Shown here piece by piece: positions 16,937 to 27,675 of a stretch of 47,953 nucleotides of DNA. Source of the DNA: Solemya velesiana gill symbiont (GTDB lineage: Bacteria; Pseudomonadota; Gammaproteobacteria; Chromatiales; Chromatiaceae); the NCBI RefSeq assembly GCF_002020805.1, contig NZ_MPRJ01000010.1, forward strand, positions 1 to 47,953, in the 5' to 3' direction. Position numbers and translations under genes: made by a program. The notes under the pieces are model-generated. The model had not been told where the DNA came from and made no database searches. It saw nothing but the letters and a program-made list of their open reading frames with translations. The number at the start of each line of letters is the position of its first letter. Within the stretch, counting starts at the first letter, position 1.

Positions 16937-17407
16937 ATGGTACAGAACAGGTCGGTTGAGCTACTGGTTGGTGTCTTCATGGCTGCCGGATTGGTGGCGC
17001 TTTTTTTTCTTGCCATGCAGGTCGGCAATCTGAGTGCCTCAACCAATGGTGAGGGTTACCTGGTTACGGCACGTTTTGACAACATCGGGAGTCTAAAAGA
17101 GAAAGCACCGGTGACGATGGCAGGTGTCAGGGTCGGCAGGGTGTCGGCGATAGGCTTCGATCAGGCAACGTACGAGGCGGTGGTTACCCTGAGCATTGAT
17201 CCCAAGTATGTCACGATACCCGACGATACCTTTGCCAAGATTTTCACGGCCGGTTTGCTGGGTGAGCAATATGTCGGGCTGGATCCCGGGGGCAGTGAGG
17301 AGTACCTCAAGCACGGTGATCAACTGGCCCTGACCCAGTCTGCCCTGGTGTTGGAAGAGATCATCGGGCAATTTCTGTTCAGCAAGGCTGAAGAGGGCGT
17401 AGAGTGA
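16937..17407 (+). CDS. mlaD: Lipid-binding MCE domain protein MlaD
   Basis: The 156-residue protein has one N-terminal membrane anchor (residues about 8-28, LLVGVFMAAGLVALFFLAMQ) and a single MCE domain (about 38-117: YLVTARFDNIGSLKEKAPVTM, then AGVRVGRVSAI). MlaD hexamers form a channel for phospholipids in the periplasm. The C-terminal amphipathic helix (LALTQSALVLEEIIGQFLF) that lines the pore is visible. It starts 5 bases after mlaE and overlaps mlaC by 4 bases. Confidence 0.96.
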   Translation: MVQNRSVELLVGVFMAAGLVALFFLAMQVGNLSASTNGEGYLVTARFDNIGSLKEKAPVTMAGVRVGRVSAIGFDQATYEAVVTLSIDPKYVTIPDDTFAKIFTAGLLGEQYVGLDPGGSEEYLKHGDQLALTQSALVLEEIIGQFLFSKAEEGVE

Positions 17408-18012
17408 ACAAGATAGTTAAATATGGATGGTTGTGCCTGGTTCTTCTGTTCGGTGGTATGCCGGCGGTTCAGGCAAACACACCGACGGATCTGGTCAAGG
17501 AGACTTCGGAGAAGATCCTCGCCGAGGTGGCATCCCGCAAGGATGAATTGACGGAATTTCCAGGACGGATCTACGGCCTGGTGGACGAGATCGTACTGCC
17601 CAAGTTCGACTTCATACGCATGTCCAGGCAGGTGCTGGGTAAATACTGGCGTCGGGCTACCGAAGCGGAGCAGGTGCAGTTTACCTCGGCATTTCGCGAG
17701 CTGCTGGTGCGCACCTATGCCACCGCCCTGCTCAACTATTCAGATCAGGAGATCAAGTATCTCCCCTCGCGCATGGTGGATGGCGCTGAAGAGGTAACGG
17801 TCAATACCGAGGTCAGTGAGCCGGGTGCCCCTGCCATCCCCATTAATTACAGCTTGTACCAGAATGGCGATACCTGGCTGGTGTATGACGTCGTGATCGA
17901 CGGCGTCAGCCTGGTTTCCAATTACCGCACAAGCTTCGCTTCCCAGATCCGTCGGTATAAGCTTGCCGGCCTGATCAAGAAGCTGGAAAAGCGCAATCAG
18001 CGGGACAAGTAA
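17404..18012 (+). CDS. mlaC: Periplasmic phospholipid shuttle MlaC
   Basis: MlaC carries phospholipid across the periplasm between the outer-membrane MlaA lipoprotein and the MlaFEDB complex. The 202-residue protein has a signal peptide (residues 1-24, ending AVQA) and the family motifs FDFIRMSRQVLGKYWRRATE and SLVSNYRTSFASQI near the C-terminus. The start overlaps the mlaD stop (GTGA), indicating translational coupling. No mlaA gene is in the window. Confidence 0.95.
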   Translation: MNKIVKYGWLCLVLLFGGMPAVQANTPTDLVKETSEKILAEVASRKDELTEFPGRIYGLVDEIVLPKFDFIRMSRQVLGKYWRRATEAEQVQFTSAFRELLVRTYATALLNYSDQEIKYLPSRMVDGAEEVTVNTEVSEPGAPAIPINYSLYQNGDTWLVYDVVIDGVSLVSNYRTSFASQIRRYKLAGLIKKLEKRNQRDK

Positions 18013-18303
18013 GTGACGGATGCCGCCATTACCCGTGACGGGGCGGTTTTTCGAGTTTCGGGAGATCTGCTCTTTACCACGGTCCGCGACCTGTTGCATG
18101 AGGGGGAGTCCCTGTTCTCGACGGGTAGTGAACTGGTTTTTGATCTGTCGGATGTTCGACACTCGGATAGCGCCGGCCTTGCGCTGTTGCTGGAGTGGCT
18201 GGACAGGGCGGAGGCTGCGGGTGTGATGCTGAGGTTTCGAAATATCCCCGATTCCCTTGTGCGCATCGCGAGACTCAGCAACGTCGAAGGGTTGCTCGCA
18301 TAA
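18013..18303 (+). CDS. mlaB: STAS domain protein MlaB
   Basis: A 96-residue STAS protein that stabilises the MlaF ATPase in the Mla complex. The STAS core is clear: LVFDLSDVRHSDSAGLALLL, where the Ser/Thr-Ala-Gly turn is DSAGLALL (residues about 55-62). The start is GTG at 18013, immediately after the mlaC stop codon. In many Gammaproteobacteria ibaG (bolA-like) follows and then murA; here the 147 bases to murA contain no bolA-like frame. Confidence 0.92.
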   Translation: MTDAAITRDGAVFRVSGDLLFTTVRDLLHEGESLFSTGSELVFDLSDVRHSDSAGLALLLEWLDRAEAAGVMLRFRNIPDSLVRIARLSNVEGLLA

Positions 18304-19710
<1,407 letters not shown>

Positions 19711-19714
19711 TACG

Positions 19715-20356
19715 ATGAATTTTGACTCGCCGATTACCATTGCCCTCTCCAAGGGGCGCATCTTCAAGCAGACCCTGCCGCTGTTGGCTCATGCAGGCAT
19801 TGAGCCCGTGGGCGATCCGGAGACCAGCCGCAAGCTGATCCTGGATACCAGCCATTCCCAGGTGAAACTGGTGCTGATTCGGGCAACGGATGTACCCACT
19901 TATGTTCAATGGGGCGCTGCCGACCTGGGTGTGGCAGGCAAGGATGTGCTGATGGAGCATGGTGGTGAAGGACTGTACGAGCCCCTCGATCTTCGGATTG
20001 CCCGCTGCCAGATGATGGTGGCCGGTTTCAAGGATGCAGAACTCTCGGGCAACCGCCTGCGTATCGCGACCAAGTACGTCAATTCCGCCAAGCACTATTT
20101 TGCGGCCCGGGGACAGCAGGTTGACCTGATCAAGCTCTACGGCTCCATGGAGCTTGCCCCCCTGGTTGGGCTGGCAGACCTGATTGTCGACCTGGTTGAG
20201 AGTGGTAATACCCTGAAGGCCAATGGACTGGTTCCCCTGGAGCATATTGCCGACATTAGTTCCCGGGTGGTGGTCAACAAGGCGTCCTGGAAGATGAAGC
20301 ACGCTACCGTGACCTCACTGCTCGACGCCCTGCGCGAAGCGGTGGGCGAGGACTGA
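19715..20356 (+). CDS. hisG: ATP phosphoribosyltransferase, short form
   Basis: HisG condenses ATP with PRPP in the first step of histidine synthesis. At 213 residues it is the short form (HisGs), which lacks the C-terminal regulatory domain and needs the HisZ subunit for activity and histidine feedback; hisZ is not in the window. Motifs include [30 protein letters not shown] and the PRPP loop [14 protein letters not shown]. The start [10 protein letters not shown] at 19715 lies just after murA; a frame starting at 19604 runs inside murA. Confidence 0.96.
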   Translation: MNFDSPITIALSKGRIFKQTLPLLAHAGIEPVGDPETSRKLILDTSHSQVKLVLIRATDVPTYVQWGAADLGVAGKDVLMEHGGEGLYEPLDLRIARCQMMVAGFKDAELSGNRLRIATKYVNSAKHYFAARGQQVDLIKLYGSMELAPLVGLADLIVDLVESGNTLKANGLVPLEHIADISSRVVVNKASWKMKHATVTSLLDALREAVGED

Positions 20357-20417
20357 TCGCCGTAGTATCCGGCATTGATTGAACTGGTAATTTCCTTTTT
20401 TTGAGGATAGACACGAC

Positions 20418-21719
20418 ATGTCCCTTATTCGCTTGATGAATACCACCGATGACGGCTTCGACGCACAGTTGGAACAATTGCTGGCATGGGAGTCGGTGTC
20501 CGACGGTGCGGTCAACAACACCGTCAACGACATCATCGACAATATTCGTTCCCGTGGTGACGAGGCCCTGCTCGAGTACACCAACCGTTTTGATGGTTGG
20601 CAGGCGGAGACAGCAGGCGATCTCGAGATACCCCTTGCCCGCCTCGAGCAGGCCTGGAACACCATCCCCCAGGATCAGCGCGATGCCCTGGAGCATGCAG
20701 CAGAGCGGGTTCGCGTCTACCACGAGAAGCAGAAAGTGGAGTCCTGGACCTATACCGAGGATGACGGGACCATGCTGGGTCAGCAGGTGACTCCCCTTGA
20801 TCGCGTGGGACTCTACGTGCCAGGGGGCAAGGCAGCCTATCCCTCGTCTGTACTGATGAATGCGCTGCCTGCCAAGGTGGCGGGTGTTTCCGAACTGATC
20901 ATGGTGGTGCCGACACCCGGCGGCGAGCTCAACGAGTTGGTCCTGGCGGCAGCACGCGTCTGTGGTGTGGACAGGGTATTTGCTGTGGGCGGCGCCCAGG
21001 CGGTGGCTGCGCTTGCTTACGGTACCAAGTCTGTCCCGCCGGTGGATAAGATCGTCGGCCCTGGCAACATCTACGTGGCTACCGCCAAGCGTGCGGTATT
21101 CGGCCAGGTGGGTATCGATATGGTCGCCGGTCCCTCGGAGATCCTGGTGGTCTGCGACGGTAAGACCAATCCCGACTGGGTGGCCATGGACCTCTTCTCC
21201 CAGGCAGAGCACGACGAGGACGCCCAGTCCATTCTGGTCTGCCCTGATGCGGAGTTTGTTGCCCAGGTTGAGGCGAGCATCGAGAAACTGCTGCCGACCA
21301 TGGAACGTGAGCCGATTATTGCCACAGCCCTAAAGGGCAGGGGGGCGCTCATCGTCTGTCGTGATATGGACGAAGCCTGTGAAGTGGCCAACTACATTGC
21401 ACCTGAGCACCTTGAACTGTCGGTGGAAGACCCGGTGCAGATGGCCTCAAGGATCCGGCACGCCGGCGCCATCTTCATGGGGCGTTACACTTCAGAGCCC
21501 CTGGGCGACTACTGTGCGGGTCCCAATCACGTGCTGCCGACTTCGCGCACGGTGCGCTTCTCTTCGCCTCTTGGTGTCTATGATTTCCAGAAACGCTCGA
21601 GCCTGATCTTGGTCTCCGAGCAGGGTGCCGAAACCCTGGGGCGCACCGCATCGGTGCTGGCCCGAGGGGAGGGGCTGACCGCCCACGCCCGTTCTGCCGA
21701 ATACCGCTTCGAGAAATAA
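20418..21719 (+). CDS. hisD: Histidinol dehydrogenase
   Basis: HisD oxidises histidinol to histidine in two NAD-dependent steps with a bound zinc. The 433-residue protein has the family signature ([15 protein letters not shown]), the catalytic Glu-His pair in APEHLEL, and zinc ligands in the [10 protein letters not shown] and [14 protein letters not shown] segments. Length and N-terminus are normal. It follows hisG by 61 bases; the rest of the his genes are elsewhere. The end faces the convergent protease gene across a strong hairpin. Confidence 0.97.
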   Translation: MSLIRLMNTTDDGFDAQLEQLLAWESVSDGAVNNTVNDIIDNIRSRGDEALLEYTNRFDGWQAETAGDLEIPLARLEQAWNTIPQDQRDALEHAAERVRVYHEKQKVESWTYTEDDGTMLGQQVTPLDRVGLYVPGGKAAYPSSVLMNALPAKVAGVSELIMVVPTPGGELNELVLAAARVCGVDRVFAVGGAQAVAALAYGTKSVPPVDKIVGPGNIYVATAKRAVFGQVGIDMVAGPSEILVVCDGKTNPDWVAMDLFSQAEHDEDAQSILVCPDAEFVAQVEASIEKLLPTMEREPIIATALKGRGALIVCRDMDEACEVANYIAPEHLELSVEDPVQMASRIRHAGAIFMGRYTSEPLGDYCAGPNHVLPTSRTVRFSSPLGVYDFQKRSSLILVSEQGAETLGRTASVLARGEGLTAHARSAEYRFEK

Positions 21720-21737
21720 CGCGCTCTGGCATCCCGG

Positions 21738-21761
21738 ATCAGGCCCCTAACGGGGCCTGAT
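21738..21761. terminator. Perfect hairpin between hisD and the convergent protease gene
   Basis: ATCAGGCCCC (21738-21747) pairs perfectly with GGGGCCTGAT (21752-21761) around a TAAC loop. The hairpin covers the stop codon of the minus-strand protease gene and lies 18 bases past the hisD stop. There is no T-run on either side, so it is not a standard intrinsic terminator; it may protect the 3' ends of both messages or terminate weakly. Confidence 0.55.
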
Positions 21762-22907
21762 GCCTTCGCTGACCCTGGGTCGCTCCGAAATGGTTGCCTC
21801 GGTGGTGAAGCGTTTTTTGCCCCGCCAGCCTTCGATTTGGATCTCCGTTCCGGGTTTCTGAGCGGAGATGATATTGAGGAACTCCCGGGAGTCCGAGGGA
21901 ATCCTGTTGTCTATTCGGGTGATGACATCGCCCAGCTCAATGCCAGCATCGTCTGCCGCCCCCCCTTCGATAACCCTTGAAACCAGGACGCCGCTCTGTT
22001 CCTGCAGGTCGAATGATTCGGCGAGTTCGGGGGTGATGTCCTGTCCTGTAATTCCCAGCCAGCCTCGAACCACCCGTCCCTGTTTCAGTATCTCGTTCAT
22101 GATGCCCTTGGCCAGGTCTACGGGAATGGCGAATCCGATGCCCTGGGAGCCGCCGGTCTTGGAAAAAATGGCGGTGTTGATGCCGACCAGTTCACCACGT
22201 GCATTGATCAGCGCGCCGCCTGAATTTCCGGGATTGATGGCCGCATCGGTTTGAATGAAGTTTTCAAAGGTGTTGATGCCGAGCTGGTTTCTGCCAGTGG
22301 CGCTGACGATGCCCATGGTTACCGTCTGGCCAACCCCGAACGGGTTGCCGATGGCAAGCACTACGTCGCCCACCTGTAATGTTTCCGAGTTGCCTACCGT
22401 GATTTCCGGGAGATCATCCGTCTCTGTTTTGACTACTGCCAGGTCGGTGTCCGGGTCGGTGCCGACGACCTTGGCCTGAAGGGTTCTGCCGCTGGATAGA
22501 ACCACTTTGATCTCATCCGCCGATGCGATGACGTGGTGATTGGTCAGTATGTACCCGTCTTTGTTGATGATGACGCCGGAACCGAGGCTGGTCTGCAGCC
22601 GCTTTTTGGGCTCCCTGTGAAAGCGATTCCCGAAGAAACGCTGGAAAATGGGGTCGTCCAGCAGGCTGCTTCTTCTCTGGATGGTGATCTTGGATGTAAA
22701 GACGTTGACCACCGAGGGCCGCGCCTGCTGTACGGCTTGTGCATATGAGAAGGGGCCGCTTTGGGCGTTCGCGGGTGCAGGGCTGGGTGGGGCTTCCCGA
22801 AATGTGACGGTAGGCTCCTGCATGATCTTCAGGGCAATGTACGCGGCAGCCAGCCCGGCGATGACAGAGACCAGAATGAAACCGATTGGTTTTGTTGTTT
22901 TCAGCAT
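21747..22907 (-). CDS. Membrane-anchored trypsin-like periplasmic protease, DegS/AlgW type
   Basis: The 386-residue protein has one N-terminal membrane segment (about residues 9-28), a trypsin-like domain (about 50-260) and a single PDZ domain (about 275-370). The catalytic triad is complete: His in TNHHV (about 125), Asp in DPDTDLAVV (about 155) and Ser in INPGNSGGAL (about 229). One PDZ plus an anchor fits DegS/AlgW, which starts cleavage of the anti-sigma factor RseA when unfolded outer-membrane proteins bind the PDZ. ATG at 22907 is preferred over TTG at 22916. The single gene is divergent from the Nif3-like gene. Confidence 0.92.
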   Translation of the reverse strand: MLKTTKPIGFILVSVIAGLAAAYIALKIMQEPTVTFREAPPSPAPANAQSGPFSYAQAVQQARPSVVNVFTSKITIQRRSSLLDDPIFQRFFGNRFHREPKKRLQTSLGSGVIINKDGYILTNHHVIASADEIKVVLSSGRTLQAKVVGTDPDTDLAVVKTETDDLPEITVGNSETLQVGDVVLAIGNPFGVGQTVTMGIVSATGRNQLGINTFENFIQTDAAINPGNSGGALINARGELVGINTAIFSKTGGSQGIGFAIPVDLAKGIMNEILKQGRVVRGWLGITGQDITPELAESFDLQEQSGVLVSRVIEGGAADDAGIELGDVITRIDNRIPSDSREFLNIISAQKPGTEIQIEGWRGKKRFTTEATISERPRVSEGIRPR

Positions 22908-23000
22908 GTCCAGCAAATCGATGGCTTGGGCGGTGTTGTCCCAATGAAAGACGATAAACTACCATTTCCTTTTGCCAGTCGATAGGGGATCTATACAGCC

Positions 23001-23753
23001 ATGGTGAATTTGGGCGAACTCGAGGCTTACTGTAATCAGTTGTTGGCGGTGGATTCATTCAATGATTATTGCCCGAATGGTCTGCAGGTGGATGGGGGCA
23101 ACCCGGAGATAAGCAGCGTGGTGACAGGGGTGACTGCGAGCCAGGCGCTGCTGGATGCTGCAGTGGAGGCCGGGGCGGATCTGCTGCTGGTGCATCATGG
23201 CTATTTCTGGAAGGGTGAATCACCGGCCCTGACAGGTATGAAGGGCAGGCGGGTGCGCACCCTCATGCAGAACGGGATCAGTCTCATGGCTTATCACCTG
23301 CCGCTCGATGCTCATGCTGAAATCGGAAACAATCGCCAGTTGGCTGATCGGTTGGGTTTTCAAGATCCAGAGCCCCTGGACGAGGAAGGGCTGCTCTGGT
23401 CGGCCTGTTTGGGTGAGCCGGAGAGTGCCCAGAACATGATTGCGCGAATTGATGCATCACTCCAGAGAAACCCGCTGTATCTCGATGGCGGTAGGGAGGA
23501 TATAAGCAAGGTCTGTTGGTGCACCGGGGGTGCCCAGGGTTACATCGAACGGGCTGCGGCGGCAGGGATGGACGCATTTATCAGTGGCGAGGTGTCTGAG
23601 CAGACCGCCCATCTGGCTCGCGAACTTGGGATCCACTATTTTTCGGCGGGTCATCACGCCACCGAACGCTACGGGATACTGGCACTTGGAGAGCACCTAT
23701 CCGAGAGGTTCGGGCTGCAGTGCAGTTTTATCGATATATCCAACCCGGTGTGA
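23001..23753 (+). CDS. Nif3-like dinuclear metal centre protein (YbgI family)
   Basis: A 250-residue NIF3/YbgI family protein, a toroidal hexamer with two metal ions per subunit in characterised members; its substrate is unsettled (a GTP cyclohydrolase-like link has been proposed). The metal ligands are in LLVHHGYFWKGE (residues about 60-71), LDAHAEIGNN and the C-terminal GHHATERYGI. The short VNLGELEAYCNQLL N-terminus is typical. It is followed by a 210-base gap and then petABC, a neighbourhood seen in many Gammaproteobacteria. Confidence 0.93.
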   Translation: MVNLGELEAYCNQLLAVDSFNDYCPNGLQVDGGNPEISSVVTGVTASQALLDAAVEAGADLLLVHHGYFWKGESPALTGMKGRRVRTLMQNGISLMAYHLPLDAHAEIGNNRQLADRLGFQDPEPLDEEGLLWSACLGEPESAQNMIARIDASLQRNPLYLDGGREDISKVCWCTGGAQGYIERAAAAGMDAFISGEVSEQTAHLARELGIHYFSAGHHATERYGILALGEHLSERFGLQCSFIDISNPV

Positions 23754-23820
23754 TTCGGTGGTGAAGAATTTGCGGCGCCGCGATAAAACCAGTTGATAAC
23801 CATTAAAAAATAAGCCTATC

Positions 23821-23849
23821 TTGACCTAGGGGGCTGCCTGTAAGACAAT
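23821..23849 (+). promoter_or_regulatory. Possible sigma-70 promoter for petABC
   Basis: TTGACC (23821-23826) and GACAAT (23844-23849) are 17 bases apart, about 115 bases before the petA start. The -35 is strong and the -10 moderate. No other good candidate was seen in the 210-base gap. Confidence 0.4.
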
Positions 23850-23963
23850 TCGCGGTCAGTTTTGTGGGGTTGAAATTCAGTATATTCTGAAGTGTCTCTA
23901 TAACGGGGATTGAGACTCGCCCACATATCAGGATTCTCCAGCCTACTCCGGGAGTCTTTAATA

Positions 23964-24560
23964 ATGAGCGCAGATGGCGTGGATTTGAAAAAAAGGCGGA
24001 TGTTAACCGCCGCAACGAGTGTAGTGGGTGCCATCGGCGCCGGCTACGTGGTTTATCCTTTTCTGGCGGCCTGGGCTCCCAGTGAGCGTGCAAAGGCAGC
24101 GGGTGCGCCGGTCGAGGCTGATATCAGCAAGCTCGAGTCGGGCCAGATGCTGCGCGTGAAGTGGCGCGGTAAGCCCGTGTGGATCGTGCATCGCACCGAA
24201 GAGAACCTGAAGGATCTGTCGGCGCTGGAGGGAACCCTTGCGGATCCCAAGTCCGAACTGCCGCAGCAGCCAGGCTACTGCCAGAATCCCACCCGCTCCA
24301 TCAAGGAGAAGTATCTGGTGGCAGTGGGTATCTGTACTCACCTGGGTTGCTCTCCCACCTACCGTCCCGATGTCGGCGCTGCCGATCTGGGTGGTGATGC
24401 GTGGCGCGGTGGTTTCTCCTGCCCCTGTCACGGTTCCAAGTTCGACCTGGCTGGCCGCGTTTATGCTGGCGCGCCGGCTCCCAGTAACCTTGAAATCCCC
24501 CCGCACCAGTATCTCTCCGATACCCTGATTCTGGTGAGTGAAGACGGAGGTGCAGCCTGA
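23964..24560 (+). CDS. petA: Ubiquinol-cytochrome c reductase, Rieske iron-sulfur subunit
   Basis: The Rieske subunit of the bc1 complex passes electrons from ubiquinol to cytochrome c1. The 198-residue protein begins with KKRRMLTAATSVVGAIGAGY, a twin-arginine-like motif and membrane anchor typical of Rieske proteins. The [2Fe-2S] ligands are in CTHLGC (about residues 127-132) and CPCHGS (about 153-158), with the proline loop (APAPSNLEIPP) after them. The ATG at 23964 is the family start; a frame from 23910 adds unrelated residues. The stop overlaps the petB start (ATGA). Confidence 0.96.
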   Translation: MSADGVDLKKRRMLTAATSVVGAIGAGYVVYPFLAAWAPSERAKAAGAPVEADISKLESGQMLRVKWRGKPVWIVHRTEENLKDLSALEGTLADPKSELPQQPGYCQNPTRSIKEKYLVAVGICTHLGCSPTYRPDVGAADLGGDAWRGGFSCPCHGSKFDLAGRVYAGAPAPSNLEIPPHQYLSDTLILVSEDGGAA

Positions 24561-25801
24561 TGAATGCCATGAAGAATTTCGTTGGCTGGATCGACGATCG
24601 TTTCCCCCTGACCAAGGTCTGGAACGAGCATCTGGCTGAATATTACGCACCGAAGAACTTCAACTTCTGGTACTTCTTCGGTTCCCTGGCCATGCTGGTC
24701 CTGGTTATCCAGATCCTCACCGGTGTCTGGCTGGCAATGAGCTACAAACCCGATGCGGAACTGGCCTTCGGTTCTGTTGAGTTCATCATGCGTGATGTGG
24801 ACTGGGGTTGGCTGATTCGCTACATGCACTCAACCGGAGCCTCGGCCTTCTTCGTCGTGGTCTACCTGCACATGTTCCGCGGCCTGATGTACGGCTCCTA
24901 CCGTAAGCCCCGCGAACTGCTCTGGATCATTGGTGTGCTGGTTTACCTGGCTATGATGGCCACTGCCTTCATGGGCTACCTGCTGCCCTGGGGCCAGATG
25001 TCCTACTGGGGTGCCCAGGTTATCGTGAACCTGTTCTCCGCTGTACCGTGGATCGGCCCTGAACTGGGTGTCTGGATTCGCGGCGACTACGTCATTTCCG
25101 ATGCGACCCTGAACCGCTTCTTCGCACTGCACTTCCTGCTGCCTTTTATTCTGGTGGCGCTGGTGTTCGTGCACATCGTTGCCCTGCACAAGGTGGGTTC
25201 CAACAACCCCGACGGCATCGAGATCAAGAAGGGTCCCAAGGGTAACCGCTGGAGCGACAGCGCACCTGCTGACGGCATCCCCTTCCACCCTTACTACTCC
25301 GTCAAGGATATCGCGGGTGTTGCGGGCTTCCTGTTCCTGTTCTCGGTGGTCGTCTTCTTCGCTCCCGAGATGGGTGGCTTTTTCATCGAGCACCCCAACT
25401 TTGAACCGGCCAACCCGCTGAAGACCCCTGAGCATATCGCTCCGGTCTGGTACTTCACGCCGTTCTACGCGATCCTGCGTGCGGTCCCCTCGATTGCGGG
25501 TTCTGCCTTCCCGGCTGTGGTTGCGATGTTCGCATCCATCCTGATCATGTTCTTCCTGCCCTGGCTGGACAGGAGCCCGGTCAAGTCCATCCGCTACAAG
25601 GGTGCGCTCTACAAGACCATGCTCTGGCTGTTTGTAATCGACTTTATCGTTCTTGGCTACCTGGGTGTCAAACCCATCGCAGACCACTACAAGCTGATGG
25701 CCCAGATCGGTACGATTTACTACTTCGCGTTCTTCCTGCTGATGCCGATCTACAGCAAGATGGACAAGACCAAGCCTGTTCCTGAGAGGGTGACCAAATG
25801 A
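24560..25801 (+). CDS. petB: Ubiquinol-cytochrome c reductase, cytochrome b subunit
   Basis: Cytochrome b holds hemes bL and bH and both quinone sites of the bc1 complex. The 413-residue protein has eight predicted membrane helices and the four heme His ligands: H90 and H104 (YMHSTGASAFFVV and YLHMFRG) and H191 and H205 (LHFLLPF and FVHIVAL). The Qo-site motif is PVWY (295-298) instead of the textbook PEWY, a known variant in beta- and gammaproteobacteria. It overlaps petA and petC by a few bases each, so the three are one operon. Confidence 0.97.
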   Translation: MNAMKNFVGWIDDRFPLTKVWNEHLAEYYAPKNFNFWYFFGSLAMLVLVIQILTGVWLAMSYKPDAELAFGSVEFIMRDVDWGWLIRYMHSTGASAFFVVVYLHMFRGLMYGSYRKPRELLWIIGVLVYLAMMATAFMGYLLPWGQMSYWGAQVIVNLFSAVPWIGPELGVWIRGDYVISDATLNRFFALHFLLPFILVALVFVHIVALHKVGSNNPDGIEIKKGPKGNRWSDSAPADGIPFHPYYSVKDIAGVAGFLFLFSVVVFFAPEMGGFFIEHPNFEPANPLKTPEHIAPVWYFTPFYAILRAVPSIAGSAFPAVVAMFASILIMFFLPWLDRSPVKSIRYKGALYKTMLWLFVIDFIVLGYLGVKPIADHYKLMAQIGTIYYFAFFLLMPIYSKMDKTKPVPERVTK

Positions 25802-26457
25802 AAAAGCTGATACTTGCGTTTCTGTTGGCTGCAGCGCCCGTTCTCGGTATGGCTGCCGGTGGTAATGTCCAACTGGACGATGCCAACATCGATCTGACCG
25901 ACAAAGAGTCTCTGCAGCGCGGCGCAAAGCTGTTCATGAACTACTGCCTGAGCTGCCACTCGGCCAAATACCAGCGTTACAACCGCATGGCCCGTGACCT
26001 GGATATGACCGAGGACGAAGTGAAGCAGAACCTGATGTTCACCACCGACAAGATCGGTGATACCATGAACATTGCCATGGATCCAGAGGATGCGGCAGCA
26101 TGGTTCGGTGCCGCACCGCCCGACCTGAGCGTGATCACCCGCGCCCGTGGCGTTGACTGGGTTTACACCTACCTGCGCGGCTTCGAGCCAGACGAATCCC
26201 GTCCGTTCGGCGTGAACAACAAGGTCTTCCCCGATGTGGGTATGCCGCATGTACTGTGGAAACTGCAGAAGGACCAGGCCGTTGAGAAGTTCGATTCGGA
26301 TATGCGTGACCTGACTGCCTTCATGGCCTATGTCGGGGAGCCCATCGCGGTTGAGCGCAAGCGCATCGGTACCTACGTGCTGATTTTCATTGCCATCTTC
26401 TTCGTGCTTTCCTATCTCCTGAAGAAGGAGTACTGGAAGGACGTGCCTAAGCACTGA
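25798..26457 (+). CDS. petC: Ubiquinol-cytochrome c reductase, cytochrome c1 subunit
   Basis: Cytochrome c1 receives electrons from the Rieske protein and passes them to soluble cytochrome c. The 219-residue protein has a signal peptide (residues 1-20, ending MAAGG), the heme-c motif CLSCH (about residues 50-54) followed by the conserved SAKYQRYNRMARDL, the distal Met in the DVGMPHVLW segment, and a C-terminal membrane helix (VLIFIAIFFVLSYLL). It starts inside the last codons of petB and is followed by a strong terminator. Confidence 0.96.
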   Translation: MKKLILAFLLAAAPVLGMAAGGNVQLDDANIDLTDKESLQRGAKLFMNYCLSCHSAKYQRYNRMARDLDMTEDEVKQNLMFTTDKIGDTMNIAMDPEDAAAWFGAAPPDLSVITRARGVDWVYTYLRGFEPDESRPFGVNNKVFPDVGMPHVLWKLQKDQAVEKFDSDMRDLTAFMAYVGEPIAVERKRIGTYVLIFIAIFFVLSYLLKKEYWKDVPKH

Positions 26458-26473
26458 CCGAAACAGCAACACG

Positions 26474-26517
26474 GGGGCGCACAGTTAAGGTATACTGTGC
26501 GCCCCTTTGTTTTTTTT
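26474..26517 (+). terminator. Rho-independent terminator of petABC
   Basis: GGGGCGCACAGT (26474-26485) pairs with ACTGTGCGCCCC (26494-26505) and is followed by a long T-rich tract (26506-26517). It begins 17 bases after the petC stop codon. Confidence 0.92.
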
Positions 26518-26620
26518 ACAGGCTAGCGGGAAAACCTCGCATATTCGTAAGCGTCTTTTCCAGTAACCTGTTCGGGGTCTTATGAATTTATTGCCCTTTT
26601 GTGAATTTGGAGAGTCGTAA

Positions 26621-27244
26621 ATGGCAGTTGTAGCGAACAAGCGGTCTGTGATGACCTTGTACTCTGATGGCAAGAGCCCCTACAGTCATCGTGTGCGCCT
26701 GGTGCTGGCTGAAAAAAGCATAACGGTTGAGATTATTGACACCGATCCCGTGAATCTCTCGGAAGACATCATGGATCTCAATCCTTACGGAACACTGCCT
26801 ACACTGGTCGATCGCGATCTGACTCTCTTTGAGTCGCGGATCATCATGGAATATCTCGATGAGCGTTTCCCCCACCCGCCGCTGCTGCCGGTTGACCCTG
26901 TTGCCAGGGCAAGTTCGCGGCTCTTCATGCATCGGGTGGATCGCGACTGGTACACTCTGATGGACGAGGTTCTTGCTGGTGGGAAAGGTGCCGCCAAGGC
27001 GCGCAAAGAGCTGCGCGAAAGCCTGATCGTGAGTGCCTCGATCTTCGCCGCCAAGCCCTTTTTCATGAGTGGCGATTTCACCCTGGTGGATTGTTCCATA
27101 GCTCCCATGCTGTGGCGTCTGCCGATGATGGGAATTGAGTTGCCTGCTTCTGCCAAGGCTGTTAACGAATATGCCGAGCGCATGTTCGAGCGTGACTCCT
27201 TCAAGGAGTGCCTGACCGAATCAGAGCGGGAGATGCGCGAGTAA
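26621..27244 (+). CDS. sspA: Stringent starvation protein A
   Basis: SspA is a GST-fold protein that binds RNA polymerase with sigma-70 and alters transcription in stationary phase and stress. The 207-residue product has the thioredoxin-like N-domain (MTLYSDGKSPYSHRVRLVLA, no catalytic Cys) and the helical C-domain (FTLVDCSIAPMLWRLP). The conserved surface stretch around residues 80-90 (DERFPHPPLLP) that contacts polymerase in E. coli is present. It sits between the petABC terminator and sspB, as in other Gammaproteobacteria. Confidence 0.96.
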   Translation: MAVVANKRSVMTLYSDGKSPYSHRVRLVLAEKSITVEIIDTDPVNLSEDIMDLNPYGTLPTLVDRDLTLFESRIIMEYLDERFPHPPLLPVDPVARASSRLFMHRVDRDWYTLMDEVLAGGKGAAKARKELRESLIVSASIFAAKPFFMSGDFTLVDCSIAPMLWRLPMMGIELPASAKAVNEYAERMFERDSFKECLTESEREMRE

Positions 27245-27262
27245 CCGCTCAGGGTTTGCACC

Positions 27263-27664
27263 ATGGCGCTCAGTTCCAACAGGCCCTACCTCATTCGTGC
27301 CCTCTACGATTGGCTGGTGGATAACGGTTTGACTCCTCATCTGCTGGTCGAGGCGGACAGGGAGGGCGTTGTAGTGCCTACGCAGTATGTCGAGGACGGC
27401 AAGATCGTACTCAACATCAGCCCCACGGCAGTACGCGGTCTCGAGCTCGCCAATGAAATGATCTCGTTCAATGCCCGTTTCGGCGGTTCCCCCATGGATG
27501 TGATGGTCCCGCCTGTGGCGGTGCTCGGTATCTACGCACGGGAGAACGGTCGCGGGATGCTGTTTCCCGAGGAGGAGATGCTGGAGTCGGAGGACGGTTC
27601 GCCGGACGATGATCCAGGGCCCACGCCGCCGCGGGAGAGGCCTACCCTCAAGGTCGTTAAATAG
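27263..27664 (+). CDS. sspB: ClpXP adaptor protein SspB
   Basis: SspB binds ssrA-tagged proteins and delivers them to the ClpXP protease. The 133-residue protein has the folded substrate-binding domain (residues 1-108: RPYLIRALYDWLVDNGLTPHL and ISFNARFGG) and an acidic flexible linker ending in the ClpX-binding tail PTLKVVK, which matches the E. coli tail closely. It follows sspA by 18 bases and converges on the DUF3301 gene 12 bases away. Confidence 0.95.
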   Translation: MALSSNRPYLIRALYDWLVDNGLTPHLLVEADREGVVVPTQYVEDGKIVLNISPTAVRGLELANEMISFNARFGGSPMDVMVPPVAVLGIYARENGRGMLFPEEEMLESEDGSPDDDPGPTPPRERPTLKVVK

Positions 27665-27675
27665 AGATTCCCCGA

